DNA of 64,000 bases from JADJOY01 sp046331705 [NCBI: bacterium] (GTDB taxonomy: Bacteria > JADJOY01). The notes under the pieces are model-generated. The model searched no databases, had not been told where the DNA came from, and saw only the letters and a program-made list of their open reading frames with translations. Position numbers and translations under genes: made by a program. How positions within the stretch are numbered: the first letter of the stretch is position 1; every line of letters starts with the position of its first letter. Shown here piece by piece: positions 44,697 through 53,882 of the stretch. The stretch is from assembly GCA_046331705.1 (NCBI GenBank), contig JAXLQJ010000039.1, positions 7,265 to 71,264 of the forward strand. The letters run 5' to 3'.

Positions 44697-46838
44697 ATGG
44701 ACGTGACGCGCGTGACGCGAGGGGGAAAGGTCGCGCGAGTCTACCACGCTGCCCTCGCGTGCCTGCTCGCGCTGGCGGCGATCGCGGGTTGCCTCGCGGG
44801 TGGGCGGCGGGGCGCGCCGCCGCTTCGGATCGCGTCGTGGCGGCTCGGCGCGGACGCGGCGAGCGAGGCGCAGGCCGAGCGGGTGGCGGCGGTCGACCCC
44901 GCGCGCGGCGTGATTCGCGATCCCGATGCGATCCTCGCGCGCGACGATCGGTGGGCGGTGCTCGAGGCTCCCGCGCGCTCCGAAGGCCCGGATCCGTGGG
45001 CGTCGGCGCCGCAGCTGGTGGTCGACTTCGGTCGCGAGGTGGTGCGCCAGGCGGCGCTTCGCATTCGGCCCGGCTCGGTGGGGCGCATCGAGGTCGCGCT
45101 CGGCGAGTCGCGTGGTGAGCTGGACTCGACTCGCGACGGCGAGGAGTTCCCGCGCCGATTCGAGCTGGATGCGGCGGACGGCGAGTGGTGGTCCGCGCCG
45201 GTGACGGGCTTTCGCTTCGCGCGGGTGCGGGTGCGGCGCAGCGACGAACGGCCCGCGCGGGTCGAGATCGACGTGCTGCGCGGCACGGGCGGTGGTCAGG
45301 CGGCGCTCGCGGCGCCGCCGGCGGGCGAGTTCACGTGCTCCGACTCGGGCCTCGACCGTTCCTGGCAGGCGGGCGCCGAGACGGCGCGGCTCTGCCTCTC
45401 GGCGGACGCCGAGCCGCTGCTCCTGGACGGCGCCAAGCGCGACCGCGCGGTGTGGTCGGCCGACGTGGCGATCGCCGCGCGCGCTCTCTATGCCTCGAGC
45501 GACGACGTGACGCCGGTGGCGCGCTCGCTCGAGCGGCTCGCCGAGCTGCGCGGCGACGAGCCGTCGAGCGCGCAGCCGGTGGCCGCCACCGACCACCGCG
45601 GCGGGCGATTGGAGCTGGTCGAGTACGGCGGCTGGTGGCTGATCGCGGTGCGCGATTACTGGCGCGAGACCGGCGACGACGACTTCGTGCGGCGGCTCTT
45701 CGCCAAGATCGCCGCTCAGGCCGCGTGGACGCTGGGGCGCGTGGAGGCCGACGGCTTCGTCCACAAGCGCGCCGACGAGCTCGAGTGGTGCTACTCGTTG
45801 CACCGCGTCGGGGCGCTGGCGTACGTGAACGCGGTGCTGAGCGACGGGCTCGCCGCCGCCGCCGAGCTCGGACGCGCGGTGGGCGAGAGGGAGTGCGCGG
45901 CGGAGTGGGAGCTTGCCGCGATCCGGATGCGCGGCGCGGTGCTGGCGCGGCTGTGGGATCCGGTGGGTGGCCGCTTCGCCACCTCGACCGACGACGACGG
46001 ACGATTCTCCCTGGACGCCAACGTGCTGCCGCTCTGGCTCGATTGGCTGCCCGAGGACGATGGCGACCGTGTGCTCGCCGCGATCGAGCGCAGGCTCTGG
46101 CTCCCGTGGGGGCCGGTCAACGTCGATCGCCCGCATGCGCGCGCCGACGGCCCCGAGCACGACGGCCGGGTATGGCCGTTTCTCGCGTATTTCGAGGCGG
46201 ACGCGCGGCTTCGCCCCGGCCGCGACTCCGCCGCCGGCTTCGAGCTGCTGCGCCGCACCTGGGGCCACATGCTCGCTCACGAGCCGGGCAACACGTTCTG
46301 GGAGTGGATCGGGCCGGACGGCAATCCCGAGATCGCGCGCGCCAGCCTGGCGCACGCGTGGTCCGCGGGCGTGACCACGGTGCTCAGCGAGCGGGTCCTC
46401 GGCATCCGCGCGGTGGCGCCGCGCACGTTCGAGGTGGCGCCGGTGGTCGGTTCGCTCACCCAAGGCGCGGGCGTGCGGCCAACGACGTGGGGACCGATTC
46501 GCGCGAGCTTCCGCCACGAGCCGCGGACCGGTCGTCTGGATCTGGTCGTCGAGATGCCCGCCGCGACGAGCGTCTCGCGGTTCCTCTTGCCGGCCCGGGA
46601 AGGATCGCGGGTGCGCCTCGGTGGACGCGAGCTGGGCGTGGCCACGGAAACCAGCCGGGCCGTCGAGTTGCCCGTGGTCGTCGAGCGCAAGCGCGGCTAC
46701 GTCGTGGTCGAAGCCCCGCCGTCGCTCGAGTACCGCTTCGAGGTGCGCGCGGCGGCGGGCGCCCCGCCGGCCAGGCCCGATCCCGCATCCGCGCCCGAGC
46801 TCGAGGCGCGACGAAACGCGCGACGACAACTAGGTTGA
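44697..46838 (+). CDS. GH78-like (alpha-L-rhamnosidase-type) lipoprotein
   Basis: About 713 residues. The N-terminus is a lipoprotein signal with lipobox AAIAGC. Two beta-rich domains are followed by an (alpha/alpha)6 barrel containing LLLDGAKRDRAVWSADVAIA, a motif common to GH78 and related six-hairpin glycosidases (D-G-x-K-R-D-R), and GHMLAHEPGNTFWEWIGPDG, with the usual catalytic Glu of GH78 in that block. It would hydrolyse a rhamnoside or related glycoside outside the cytoplasm. It is divergent from radical SAM gene 2 (42 bases). The exact start is uncertain; a few in-frame alternatives lie downstream. Confidence 0.8.
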   Translation: MDVTRVTRGGKVARVYHAALACLLALAAIAGCLAGGRRGAPPLRIASWRLGADAASEAQAERVAAVDPARGVIRDPDAILARDDRWAVLEAPARSEGPDPWASAPQLVVDFGREVVRQAALRIRPGSVGRIEVALGESRGELDSTRDGEEFPRRFELDAADGEWWSAPVTGFRFARVRVRRSDERPARVEIDVLRGTGGGQAALAAPPAGEFTCSDSGLDRSWQAGAETARLCLSADAEPLLLDGAKRDRAVWSADVAIAARALYASSDDVTPVARSLERLAELRGDEPSSAQPVAATDHRGGRLELVEYGGWWLIAVRDYWRETGDDDFVRRLFAKIAAQAAWTLGRVEADGFVHKRADELEWCYSLHRVGALAYVNAVLSDGLAAAAELGRAVGERECAAEWELAAIRMRGAVLARLWDPVGGRFATSTDDDGRFSLDANVLPLWLDWLPEDDGDRVLAAIERRLWLPWGPVNVDRPHARADGPEHDGRVWPFLAYFEADARLRPGRDSAAGFELLRRTWGHMLAHEPGNTFWEWIGPDGNPEIARASLAHAWSAGVTTVLSERVLGIRAVAPRTFEVAPVVGSLTQGAGVRPTTWGPIRASFRHEPRTGRLDLVVEMPAATSVSRFLLPAREGSRVRLGGRELGVATETSRAVELPVVVERKRGYVVVEAPPSLEYRFEVRAAAGAPPARPDPASAPELEARRNARRQLG

Positions 46839-46873
46839 GCGTCTCCCCGTCGCACGCCGCGAACGATTGGCCG

Positions 46874-48253
46874 ATGCCGAAGCCGAAGATCCGCCGGGTG
46901 TTGCTGCTCAACCCGCCCGGTGCGCGGCGTTATCTGCGCGACGTCTACTGCAGTCACAGCTCGAAGGGGACGTACCTCTATCACCCGCTCGATCTCGTGG
47001 CGCAGGCGGCGATGCTGGGGCCGCGCTTCGAGCTCTTCTTCCTGGACGCGATCGCCGAGCGCCTCGGCGTCGAGGAAGCGCGCGATCGAATCCTGGCCGT
47101 GGCGCCGGATGCGATCGTGTTCCTGTCGGGCGCGGTGTCGTACGCCGAGGACGTGGCGTTCCTTGCCGACCTCAAGCGCCGCGATCCGGCGCTCACGCTG
47201 GTGGGCATGGGCGACGTGTTCCTGTGGGAGGCCGAGCGCTTCCTGGCCACCCATCCGTGGATCGATGCCGCGCTGCCGGATTTCGTGAGCGCCGCGCTGG
47301 CGCCGGCGCTCCTCGAGGGCACGGCGCGTGGCGTGATCGGCACGGATCCTTTCGCCCGCGGCGCCGGCAAGTCGTTCGCGTACGGGGCTCCGCCGTACGA
47401 TCTCTTGCCGATGGACGCCTACCGATTGCCGTTCGGCAAGCCCGAGCGATTCGGTTCGTTGCTCACGAGCTTCGGGTGCCCGTTTCACTGCACGTACTGC
47501 AACACGGCGGAGATGCCGTACCGTCTCCGCGACCTCGACGGCGTCTTCGAGGAGCTCGCGTATCTGCGTGCGCGCGGGGTGCGGAAGATCTACGTCCGCG
47601 ATCCCACGTTCGCGCTCAACCCCCGCTACACGAAGGCCTTGCTCGATCGCTTGATCGACGAGCGCTGGGACATCGCGTGGAATTGCTTCCTGCGCGCCGA
47701 CCGCGTCGATGCGCCGCTGCTGGCGCGAATGAAGCAGGCGGGCTGCTACCTGGTGATGTTCGGCATCGAGACCGCGAGCGACGAGCTCAACGCACGCTCG
47801 CGCAAGGACATCACGGTGGCGGAGATTCGCGCCGGCGTCGCGGCGGCCAAGGCCGCTGGCCTCGAGGTGCTCGGGACGTTCGTCCTCGGCATGCCGGGCG
47901 AGACGCGGCGCACCGCCGAGGAGACCATCGATCTCGCCACCGAGCTCGACCTCGACTACGCGTCGTTCAACGTCGCCACGCCGCGCATCGGCTCCCAGCT
48001 GCGCGATCAGCTGGCCCTCGGCAGCGTGCTGGACTCCGGCGCCGAGGGAATGGACGGGTCGAACCAGATCCCGCGGCTGGGCGACGAGGTGCTCACGCCC
48101 GAGCAGGTGTGGCGTCTTCGCAATCGCGCGGTGTGGAGCTTCTACGGCCGGCCGAGCTACCTCGCCCGGCGTGCCCGCGAGGCGCTGCGCGACGGCGGCC
48201 TCGTGATCGGCGCCCGCAACGCCTTGAGCCTGTTCGGCTCGGCGTTGCGCTGA
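46874..48253 (+). CDS. Radical SAM enzyme with cobalamin-type N-terminal domain (3 of 6)
   Basis: 459 residues. An N-terminal Rossmann-type domain (RRVLLLNPPGARRYLRDVY, DAIVFLSGAVSYAEDVAF, LTLVGMGDVFLWEAE) precedes the radical SAM core with C202, C206 and C209 in FGCPFHCTYCNTAE. Later blocks FLRADRVDAPLLARMKQAGC, YLVMFGIETASDELN and LGTFVLGMPGETRRTAEETI follow the BchE-type pattern. It starts 35 bases after the GH78-like gene; other starts are possible just upstream. Substrate unknown. Confidence 0.88.
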   Translation: MPKPKIRRVLLLNPPGARRYLRDVYCSHSSKGTYLYHPLDLVAQAAMLGPRFELFFLDAIAERLGVEEARDRILAVAPDAIVFLSGAVSYAEDVAFLADLKRRDPALTLVGMGDVFLWEAERFLATHPWIDAALPDFVSAALAPALLEGTARGVIGTDPFARGAGKSFAYGAPPYDLLPMDAYRLPFGKPERFGSLLTSFGCPFHCTYCNTAEMPYRLRDLDGVFEELAYLRARGVRKIYVRDPTFALNPRYTKALLDRLIDERWDIAWNCFLRADRVDAPLLARMKQAGCYLVMFGIETASDELNARSRKDITVAEIRAGVAAAKAAGLEVLGTFVLGMPGETRRTAEETIDLATELDLDYASFNVATPRIGSQLRDQLALGSVLDSGAEGMDGSNQIPRLGDEVLTPEQVWRLRNRAVWSFYGRPSYLARRAREALRDGGLVIGARNALSLFGSALR

Positions 48254-48285
48254 CGCGCGTGCGACCGGCACCGCGCCGGGCGGCA

Positions 48286-48783
48286 TCAGCCGAGAATGGC
48301 GAGCGCCGCGTCGATCGCGAGCTCGATGATCACCCAGCCGAGGTCGCCGGCGTCGACGGTGGGACGGGCGGACGCGATTCGCGCCACGCGCCTCGTGGTC
48401 GGGTGCAGTCGTCGCGTCGAGGGCGCGTCCGCTGCGTCGACGTTCGGCGCCGCGCCCGGCCGTAGCGGCAGCCGCGCGAGCTCGTCGCGATCGAACCACA
48501 CGAGCTGACACCGCTTGCAGAGGTCGAGCTCGAGCGGACCCTCGCCGGCGATCGGCACGTCGGCGACGCGCATCTGGGCGCGGCAGGCGGGACATCCCCG
48601 AGCGTTCGTCGGCAGCGACGCCCGCCGCCAGATCTCGACGAGTGCCGCGCCTTCGTGCCTCGAGCGCAGACCCGCGAGGGTGACGGCGACGCCCTCGCAG
48701 CGTTCGCAGCGAAACGCGAGCACCCGCCCGGCGCGTCGCTCCGCCAGCGCGATGGCGCAGGCGGGGCAGTCGAGGGGCTTCAA
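48286..48783 (-). CDS. Double zinc-ribbon (zf-TFIIB-like) protein A
   Basis: 165 residues. Two zinc ribbons, LDCPACAIALAERR with FRCERCEGVAVTLAGL, and GCPACRAQM with DLCKRCQLVWFDRDELA, belong to the zf-TFIIB family often seen in Myxococcota. A short hydrophobic tail follows (WVIIELAIDAALAILG). It is a paralogue of the next gene, 32 bases away, with the same double-ribbon layout; both lie downstream of radical SAM gene 4. Confidence 0.82.
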   Translation of the reverse strand: MKPLDCPACAIALAERRAGRVLAFRCERCEGVAVTLAGLRSRHEGAALVEIWRRASLPTNARGCPACRAQMRVADVPIAGEGPLELDLCKRCQLVWFDRDELARLPLRPGAAPNVDAADAPSTRRLHPTTRRVARIASARPTVDAGDLGWVIIELAIDAALAILG

Positions 48784-48815
48784 GGGCGGCCTCCGCGGCT
48801 CGCGATCCGCGCTGC

Positions 48816-49331
48816 TCAGCCGACGAAGAAGTCCGCCAGCTTGCCGAGGAGCGCGGCCGTCTTCTCCATGCCTTCGGCGGTGGCCGCGCGCTGATTCTCG
48901 TCACGGATCCGGTCGGCCCACATCGACGCCAGCGCCTGCGCGTAGGCGGCCTTGGCCTCGGGAGGAAGCTGAGCGGGCGTCGCGCTCTCGGTCCGCGGGC
49001 GCGCCGGAATGCGGTCGAGATCCCCGGGGTCGAGCCAGGCGAGCTGACAGCGCGTGCAGACGTCGACGCTCAGCTCGCCGTCGGCGAGCTCGGCGCTCGC
49101 ACGGGCGGCCGTCTGGTTGCACATCGCGCACGATCGACCCGCAGCTGCTTGGGCGGCGCGCGCCGCTCCCCACAGATGGGAGACGATCACCGTGTCGCGC
49201 TCGCGGCGCAGCAGCGAGATCGGCACGGCCGAGCCGCCGCAACCCTCGCACCGCCAGACTCGACTCTCGTGTCGCCGCTCGACGCGAAGCGAAGTGCGGC
49301 AGCACGGGCAGCGCGCGGCGGTGGACTCCAT
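48816..49331 (-). CDS. Double zinc-ribbon (zf-TFIIB-like) protein B
   Basis: 171 residues. First ribbon CPCCRTSLRVERRH with WRCEGCGGSAVPISLL, second CAMCNQ with DVCTRCQLAWLDPGDLDRIP; the tail QALASMWADRIRDENQRAAT is helical. It shares the layout of protein A. Its ATG at 49331 overlaps by one base the stop of radical SAM gene 4 (TGATG), so they are co-translated. The open frame extends antisense inside that gene, but this start fits the ribbon. Role unknown, possibly a metal or partner protein for the radical SAM enzyme. Confidence 0.82.
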   Translation of the reverse strand: MESTAARCPCCRTSLRVERRHESRVWRCEGCGGSAVPISLLRRERDTVIVSHLWGAARAAQAAAGRSCAMCNQTAARASAELADGELSVDVCTRCQLAWLDPGDLDRIPARPRTESATPAQLPPEAKAAYAQALASMWADRIRDENQRAATAEGMEKTAALLGKLADFFVG

Positions 49332-51172
49332 CACTCCCCGAGCGCCGTGGCGAACTGGACCCCCGCCGCGAGGTGGCTCTCGGCGGCGCCCGCCACCGGC
49401 GCGAGTCGCTTGGCGGCCCGTTCTTGATCGATGCGCATCGCCTCGAAGGCGGGCATGTACTTGGCGTGGGAGACCTTGGGAGTGGTGGGGGAGACGGTCT
49501 GGCCGCGCTCGGCCATGAGCCGGAGCAGCTCGGCGGCGCGCTCGGGCGTGAGCACGGGATCCGCCTCGACACGGTGGTACTCGCGCAAGGCCAGCGTCCA
49601 CGCGCCGCGAACGCCGCCACCCGCGCCGAAGACCGGATGACGCGCGCCGGGGTTGGCGGCGGTCATGAGCGCCTCGAAGAACGTGGCGACGGCGCGGCCG
49701 GCGCGGCGCCACGCGGGCAGCTTCTTTCCGGTCGGTGGGCGCAGCGGGCGCAGCAAGAGCTGGGTTCCCACCCGCACGTAGCGCATGAGCTCGTCCCACG
49801 ACTCGATGCGGGTGAGCATCCAGAACGCGTAGCGCGGGCGCCCGTAGAAGCGGAAATACGCGCGCCGCGCGAGCCGCTCGAGCTCGGGGCGCGTGAGCTC
49901 GGTCCAGGGAGTGGGCAAGAGGTGCTCGTCGAGCGTGCCGCGCATGTACTCGCGCCAGTAGTCGATGCCGGTGCCCTCGATCACGTACTTCTGCTCGAGC
50001 TCGGTGTGCGGCTTGATGATCGCGATCTGGTACTGGGCGTATGCGAGCGGCAGCGTGAGCGAGAAGTCGATGGTCTTCTTGGCGCTCGCCATCGTGTCGC
50101 CGGGGGCGCCGACGATGAAGAAGCCGAGGCCCATGATGCCGGCCTCCTTCACGCACGCCAGCGTCCGCCGGATGTGGCTGGTGGCCTTCTGGCCCTTCTT
50201 CATCGCGGCCAGCACCTCGTCGTCGCCGGACTCGACGCCGAAGAAGATGCGCCTGCAGCCGCCTTCGGCGAGCGTCTGGATCAGCTCCTCGTCGGGCTCG
50301 CGGTCGGTGCGGTGGAACGACAGCGAGTCGACCCGCGAGCGGCACGACCAGATGACGTCGAGGTTCCGGCGCTTCACCTCGCGGGCGAACTCGAGCACGC
50401 GATCGCGGTCGTGGAGCATGAGCGGATCGAACCAGTCGATCTCGTGGATGCCCAGCGCGATGCAGTCCTCGACCTCGGCGATGAGCTGCTCGGGCGTGCG
50501 CGCATCGAATCCCGAGTTCCGCATGCAGCAGAAGGAGCACGGATATGGGCAGCCGATCTCCGACATGCCGATGGTGAAGTTCTTTCGTTGCGAGACGTGC
50601 GAGAAATAGAGGTGATTCGGGTAGATCGAACGATCCGGGATGGGGAACTCGGAGAACGGGACCTTGCGACCCGGATGCGTGCGCGTGAGCTCGCCGCGCT
50701 CGCGGTAGACCAAGTCGGCGACCTTGTCGTAGCCGTCACCACGCTCGAACGCGGGCAGGAACTCGGGCAGGAAGCTGATCGACTCGCCGGCGCACAGGAA
50801 GTCGTAGCAGCCGTGCGACATGATCTCTTCGGGATAGACCTTGGCTTCGTATCCGCCCGTGAGCGTGGGCAGGCCGGTGACTTCCTTGAAGCGCTTCGCC
50901 CACCGCACGGCGAAGCGAAAGGTCTGTGCCGCGTGCGAGGAGAACGCCACCAGGTCCGGGTTCCATTCCTGGACCTGCTTCATCACCTCTTCGACGCCCC
51001 AGCGGCGCGCCAAGCCGTCGAAGAGCTTCACCTCCCAGCCGCATTGGTTCGCGACCCGGGCGGCCCAGCCGAATCCGAGATGCGGGAACAACCCGAACTC
51101 GTCGTCCACGCTGGGCAGATTCTCGTTGAAGATCTGCGTGTGGAACGTGGGATAGACGAACGCCAGACGCAT
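49331..51172 (-). CDS. B12-binding-type radical SAM enzyme (4 of 6)
   Basis: 613 residues. The N-terminal domain has a cobalamin-type Rossmann pattern (LAFVYPTFHTQIFNENLP, DLVAFSSHAAQTFRFAVRWA, TLTGGYEAKVYPEEIM), then radical SAM cysteines C208, C212 and C215 in IGCPYPCSFCCMRN. GIHEIDWFDPLMLHDRDRVL, RRIFFGVESGDDEVLAAMKK and LGFFIVGAPGDTMASAKKTI follow, and about 220 C-terminal residues are extra to the core and helical (YFRFYGRPRYAFWMLTRIES). First gene of an operon with two zinc-ribbon proteins. Long leader upstream. Substrate unknown. Confidence 0.92.
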   Translation of the reverse strand: MRLAFVYPTFHTQIFNENLPSVDDEFGLFPHLGFGWAARVANQCGWEVKLFDGLARRWGVEEVMKQVQEWNPDLVAFSSHAAQTFRFAVRWAKRFKEVTGLPTLTGGYEAKVYPEEIMSHGCYDFLCAGESISFLPEFLPAFERGDGYDKVADLVYRERGELTRTHPGRKVPFSEFPIPDRSIYPNHLYFSHVSQRKNFTIGMSEIGCPYPCSFCCMRNSGFDARTPEQLIAEVEDCIALGIHEIDWFDPLMLHDRDRVLEFAREVKRRNLDVIWSCRSRVDSLSFHRTDREPDEELIQTLAEGGCRRIFFGVESGDDEVLAAMKKGQKATSHIRRTLACVKEAGIMGLGFFIVGAPGDTMASAKKTIDFSLTLPLAYAQYQIAIIKPHTELEQKYVIEGTGIDYWREYMRGTLDEHLLPTPWTELTRPELERLARRAYFRFYGRPRYAFWMLTRIESWDELMRYVRVGTQLLLRPLRPPTGKKLPAWRRAGRAVATFFEALMTAANPGARHPVFGAGGGVRGAWTLALREYHRVEADPVLTPERAAELLRLMAERGQTVSPTTPKVSHAKYMPAFEAMRIDQERAAKRLAPVAGAAESHLAAGVQFATALGE

Positions 51173-51740
51173 GACGGAACGCTCTCCTGAGGGGGCTGAC
51201 GCGACGCAAGCTCGTCGCGTTCAGCGCTCCGCGCCGCGCGAAGGATCCGAGCGGGAGGCGCGGCTGCGCCGAGCCCGATCGCTCGCGGGAATGACCACGT
51301 GGACAGGCGACCGTTCGAGCGGGGTGATGGAAGCGATCCGACCGCGAGGTGGACGTCCCACCGGGGTGTGTCGGGGCTGCCTATCGGGTTCCTGAATCAC
51401 TCGACCGTCGCGCTGGGTTTCGCACGCTCGAGGTCCGCGCGGGGGACGTGCGCGCACCCGAGCGCACGGTACCACGCGATTTTCGAGAGGGTCAAACCAA
51501 CGAAGACACCAACGAAGACATCGGACCGTCGCCCTGTCGCGCGTGCCGCCGACATGCCGGAACGACCACGTTGCGCGTGCTCCGCGTCCTTCCGTCGCCG
51601 CGCGGCTGGGCTCGCGAGCGAGGCTCGCACCCGCGGCGCGCCAGCGCGCGGGGGCCGAATTCCTTGACGGCGCGAGAGGTGGGTTCGTACGTTAGCCGGC
51701 GTTCTCACCCCCCACGAGAACCCGTCAGCCCATCGCCACG
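51173..51740. other. Divergent intergenic region (568 bases) with two candidate promoters and a hairpin
   Basis: No gene is supportable. Minus strand: TTGACC (51490-51495 read on the minus strand), 18 bases, TACCGT (51466-51471), about 290 bases before radical SAM gene 4. Plus strand: TTGACG (51664-51669), 18 bases, TACGTT (51688-51693), about 50 bases before radical SAM gene 5. GTTCTC...GAGAAC (51701-51721) forms a 6-bp hairpin with a 9-base loop in the plus-strand leader. Confidence 0.4.
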
Positions 51741-52811
51741 ATGATCGACTTCGCGGGCCTCCGCGAGAACCTGAAGCTGAGAGCACGAGCCGAGGCCGCG
51801 TGGCGGAAGGTCGTGCCGCGCCCGCAGCAGGTGCACATCAGCATCACCGATCGCTGCAATCTGAGCTGCGAGCATTGCGACATCTGGATGAAGCCGGTGC
51901 CCGGCGAGGTGCCGGTCGAGCGCTGGCGCGAGGTCGTCGACGAATGCCTGGAGTGGCTCGGCCCCTTCACGCTGAAGATCGTGGGCGGAGAGCCGCTCCT
52001 GAAGGAGGGCGTGGTCGAGCTGATCGGCCACGCGAAATCGCGCGGTTGTCGCGTCGGGCTCTCGACCAACGCGATCCCGCTGTCGAGCCCCGAGCGCGCT
52101 CAGCAGATGATCGACACCGGGCTCGACGAGATCCACATCTCGCTCGAGAGCTACACGCCCGACCATCACGACCAGATCCGCAAGCGCGTCGGCGCGCACG
52201 CGCGCACGGTCAAGGCCATCGGCGAGCTCTCCCGTCGCCGCACCCATCTGCAGATCAGCCTCGCCACGGTGGTGTGTCAGCAGAACCTGGACGAGCTCAC
52301 CAAGATGGTGGACTTCGTCCGCGACAACGGCCTCTACACCGTGAACTTCCAGCCGCTCTACGCCAACTTCGGACGGCCGTTCGACCCGCGCTGGTACGAG
52401 ACCAGCCCCTATTTCCCGCAAGACATCGACAAGCTCGACGCCATCCTGGATCGCCTCTCCGAGATCCGCACCACCGAGTGGCTGGTGGGCAACACCGTCA
52501 ACCAGCTGCGCATGATGAAGGTCTATTTCCGCAACCCCAACGCCGACGACCAGGTGGTGTGCAAGGCGGGCGACGACGACATCGCGTTCGACCCGTACGG
52601 CAATCTCAAGATGTGCTTCTGGCTCGACCCGGTCGGGAACATCCGCGAGGAAGGGCCGAAGAGCGCGTACTGGTCGCAAGAGGGGCGCGAGCGCCGTCAG
52701 CAGGTTCGGACCTGCACGCGGAACTGCAATCTGCTCAACTGCAACTTCGACCGCGAACGCTTCGGCGAGGCGTTCTGGACGCGCTTGGGCATCGGCGGCG
52801 CGCGCAGCTGA
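51741..52811 (+). CDS. Radical SAM/SPASM-type enzyme (5 of 6)
   Basis: 356 residues. Radical SAM cysteines C39, C43 and C46 in ITDRCNLSCEHCDIWM; LKIVGGEPLLKEGVVEL is the SAM-binding GGEP block. The C-terminal part has CKAGDDDIAFDPYGNLKMCF and TCTRNCNLLNCNF, the cysteine spacing of a SPASM/twitch auxiliary-cluster domain. It is followed 19 bases later by another SPASM-like gene and then two glycosyltransferases, so it may modify a sugar or peptide precursor in this locus. Substrate unknown. Confidence 0.9.
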   Translation: MIDFAGLRENLKLRARAEAAWRKVVPRPQQVHISITDRCNLSCEHCDIWMKPVPGEVPVERWREVVDECLEWLGPFTLKIVGGEPLLKEGVVELIGHAKSRGCRVGLSTNAIPLSSPERAQQMIDTGLDEIHISLESYTPDHHDQIRKRVGAHARTVKAIGELSRRRTHLQISLATVVCQQNLDELTKMVDFVRDNGLYTVNFQPLYANFGRPFDPRWYETSPYFPQDIDKLDAILDRLSEIRTTEWLVGNTVNQLRMMKVYFRNPNADDQVVCKAGDDDIAFDPYGNLKMCFWLDPVGNIREEGPKSAYWSQEGRERRQQVRTCTRNCNLLNCNFDRERFGEAFWTRLGIGGARS

Positions 52812-52830
52812 GTCCGCGGAGCCCTCATCC

Positions 52831-53832
52831 GTGCAGCAAGCGTTGGCGCGTCGCGTCTCCTACTGGCTCAACTGGCCCCTCGTTCCGCCCTCCAAGCTGA
52901 TCCTGTTGCTCACCCACCGCTGTCCGGTGGCGTGCGAGTTCTGTTCCACGCATCGTTGGGCCGCGGCACGACCGCGCGAGCTCACGCTGGTCGAGCTCGA
53001 GGCGCGGCTCGCCGAAGCCGCGAGCTGGGGCATCCGCGAGGTGCTCTTCTCGGGCGGCGAGCCGCTGCTGCGGCGGACGGACGTGCTGGCGCTGACGCGC
53101 GCGGCGCGCGCGCTGGGGATGATCCCCACGCTCATCACCAGCGGAGCGGTGGGCGGAACGGCGACCCTGGAAGCGCTCGTCGAGGCGGGAATGGCGAGCT
53201 TCATGGTGTCGCTGGACGGCAACTGCGCCGAGACCCACGATCGTCTGCGCGGCCGGGTCGGCTCGTTCGACGAGGCGATCGCGTGGCTGGCGGGAGCGGT
53301 CGAGCTTCGCGAACGCCTCGGCGCGCCGGCGTTGCCGTACACCGTCTACGTCCAGACGGTGGTCACGCGGGAGAACGTGGCCGAGATCGTGGCGCTGGCC
53401 GAGCGGGTTCGGGAGCTCGGCGTGGATGCGATCCTCTTCCAGGGCCTGGCGCCCGACGCCTATCTCGCCGCGCATCCCTTCGACGCGCGCGCCCTCGCCG
53501 CGCTCGCCGAGGCGATCGAGCGGCTGGCGCGCATCGAGCCGCGCTCGCTGGTGATGAACCCCGACGGCTACTTGCGCGAGCTGCTCGGCTTCTACGGCGA
53601 GCGCGATCGGATCCAGCCCAAGCGCTGCCCCGCGGGATTCGACACGTTGGTGCTCGCTCCCGACGGATCGGTGAGCACCTGCCGCGAGTCGTTCACGCGC
53701 GAGATCCTGGGCGAGGGTGGCGAGCCGCTCACCCTTCGCGAGGCGTGGACCCATCGACGCTTCCAGGCCGCGCGCCGTACGATGCGCGTCTGCAAGGAGC
53801 CGTGCACGATCAACTGCTGGTACTCGTCGTGA
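52831..53832 (+). CDS. Radical SAM/SPASM-type enzyme (6 of 6)
   Basis: 333 residues from a GTG. Radical SAM cysteines C31, C35 and C38 in THRCPVACEFCSTH, then EVLFSGGEPLLRRTDVLALT, MASFMVSLDGNCAETHDRLR, and C-terminal CPAGFDTLVLAPDGSVSTC plus VCKEPCTINCWYSS, again a SPASM-like pattern. It follows radical SAM gene 5 by 19 bases; the two probably act on successive steps or as partners. Glycosyltransferase gene next is 50 bases downstream. Confidence 0.9.
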   Translation: MQQALARRVSYWLNWPLVPPSKLILLLTHRCPVACEFCSTHRWAAARPRELTLVELEARLAEAASWGIREVLFSGGEPLLRRTDVLALTRAARALGMIPTLITSGAVGGTATLEALVEAGMASFMVSLDGNCAETHDRLRGRVGSFDEAIAWLAGAVELRERLGAPALPYTVYVQTVVTRENVAEIVALAERVRELGVDAILFQGLAPDAYLAAHPFDARALAALAEAIERLARIEPRSLVMNPDGYLRELLGFYGERDRIQPKRCPAGFDTLVLAPDGSVSTCRESFTREILGEGGEPLTLREAWTHRRFQAARRTMRVCKEPCTINCWYSS

Positions 53833-53882
53833 GTCGCGCGGCGGGTCCGCAGCACCGACGAACGTAGCCCTCGACCACCGGC

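Noticed and set aside
44655-46829. Minus-strand upstream extension of radical SAM gene 2 to over 1,000 residues
   Set aside because: The extension is antisense to the GH78-like gene and shows no domain; the radical SAM domain starts just after the ATG at 44654.
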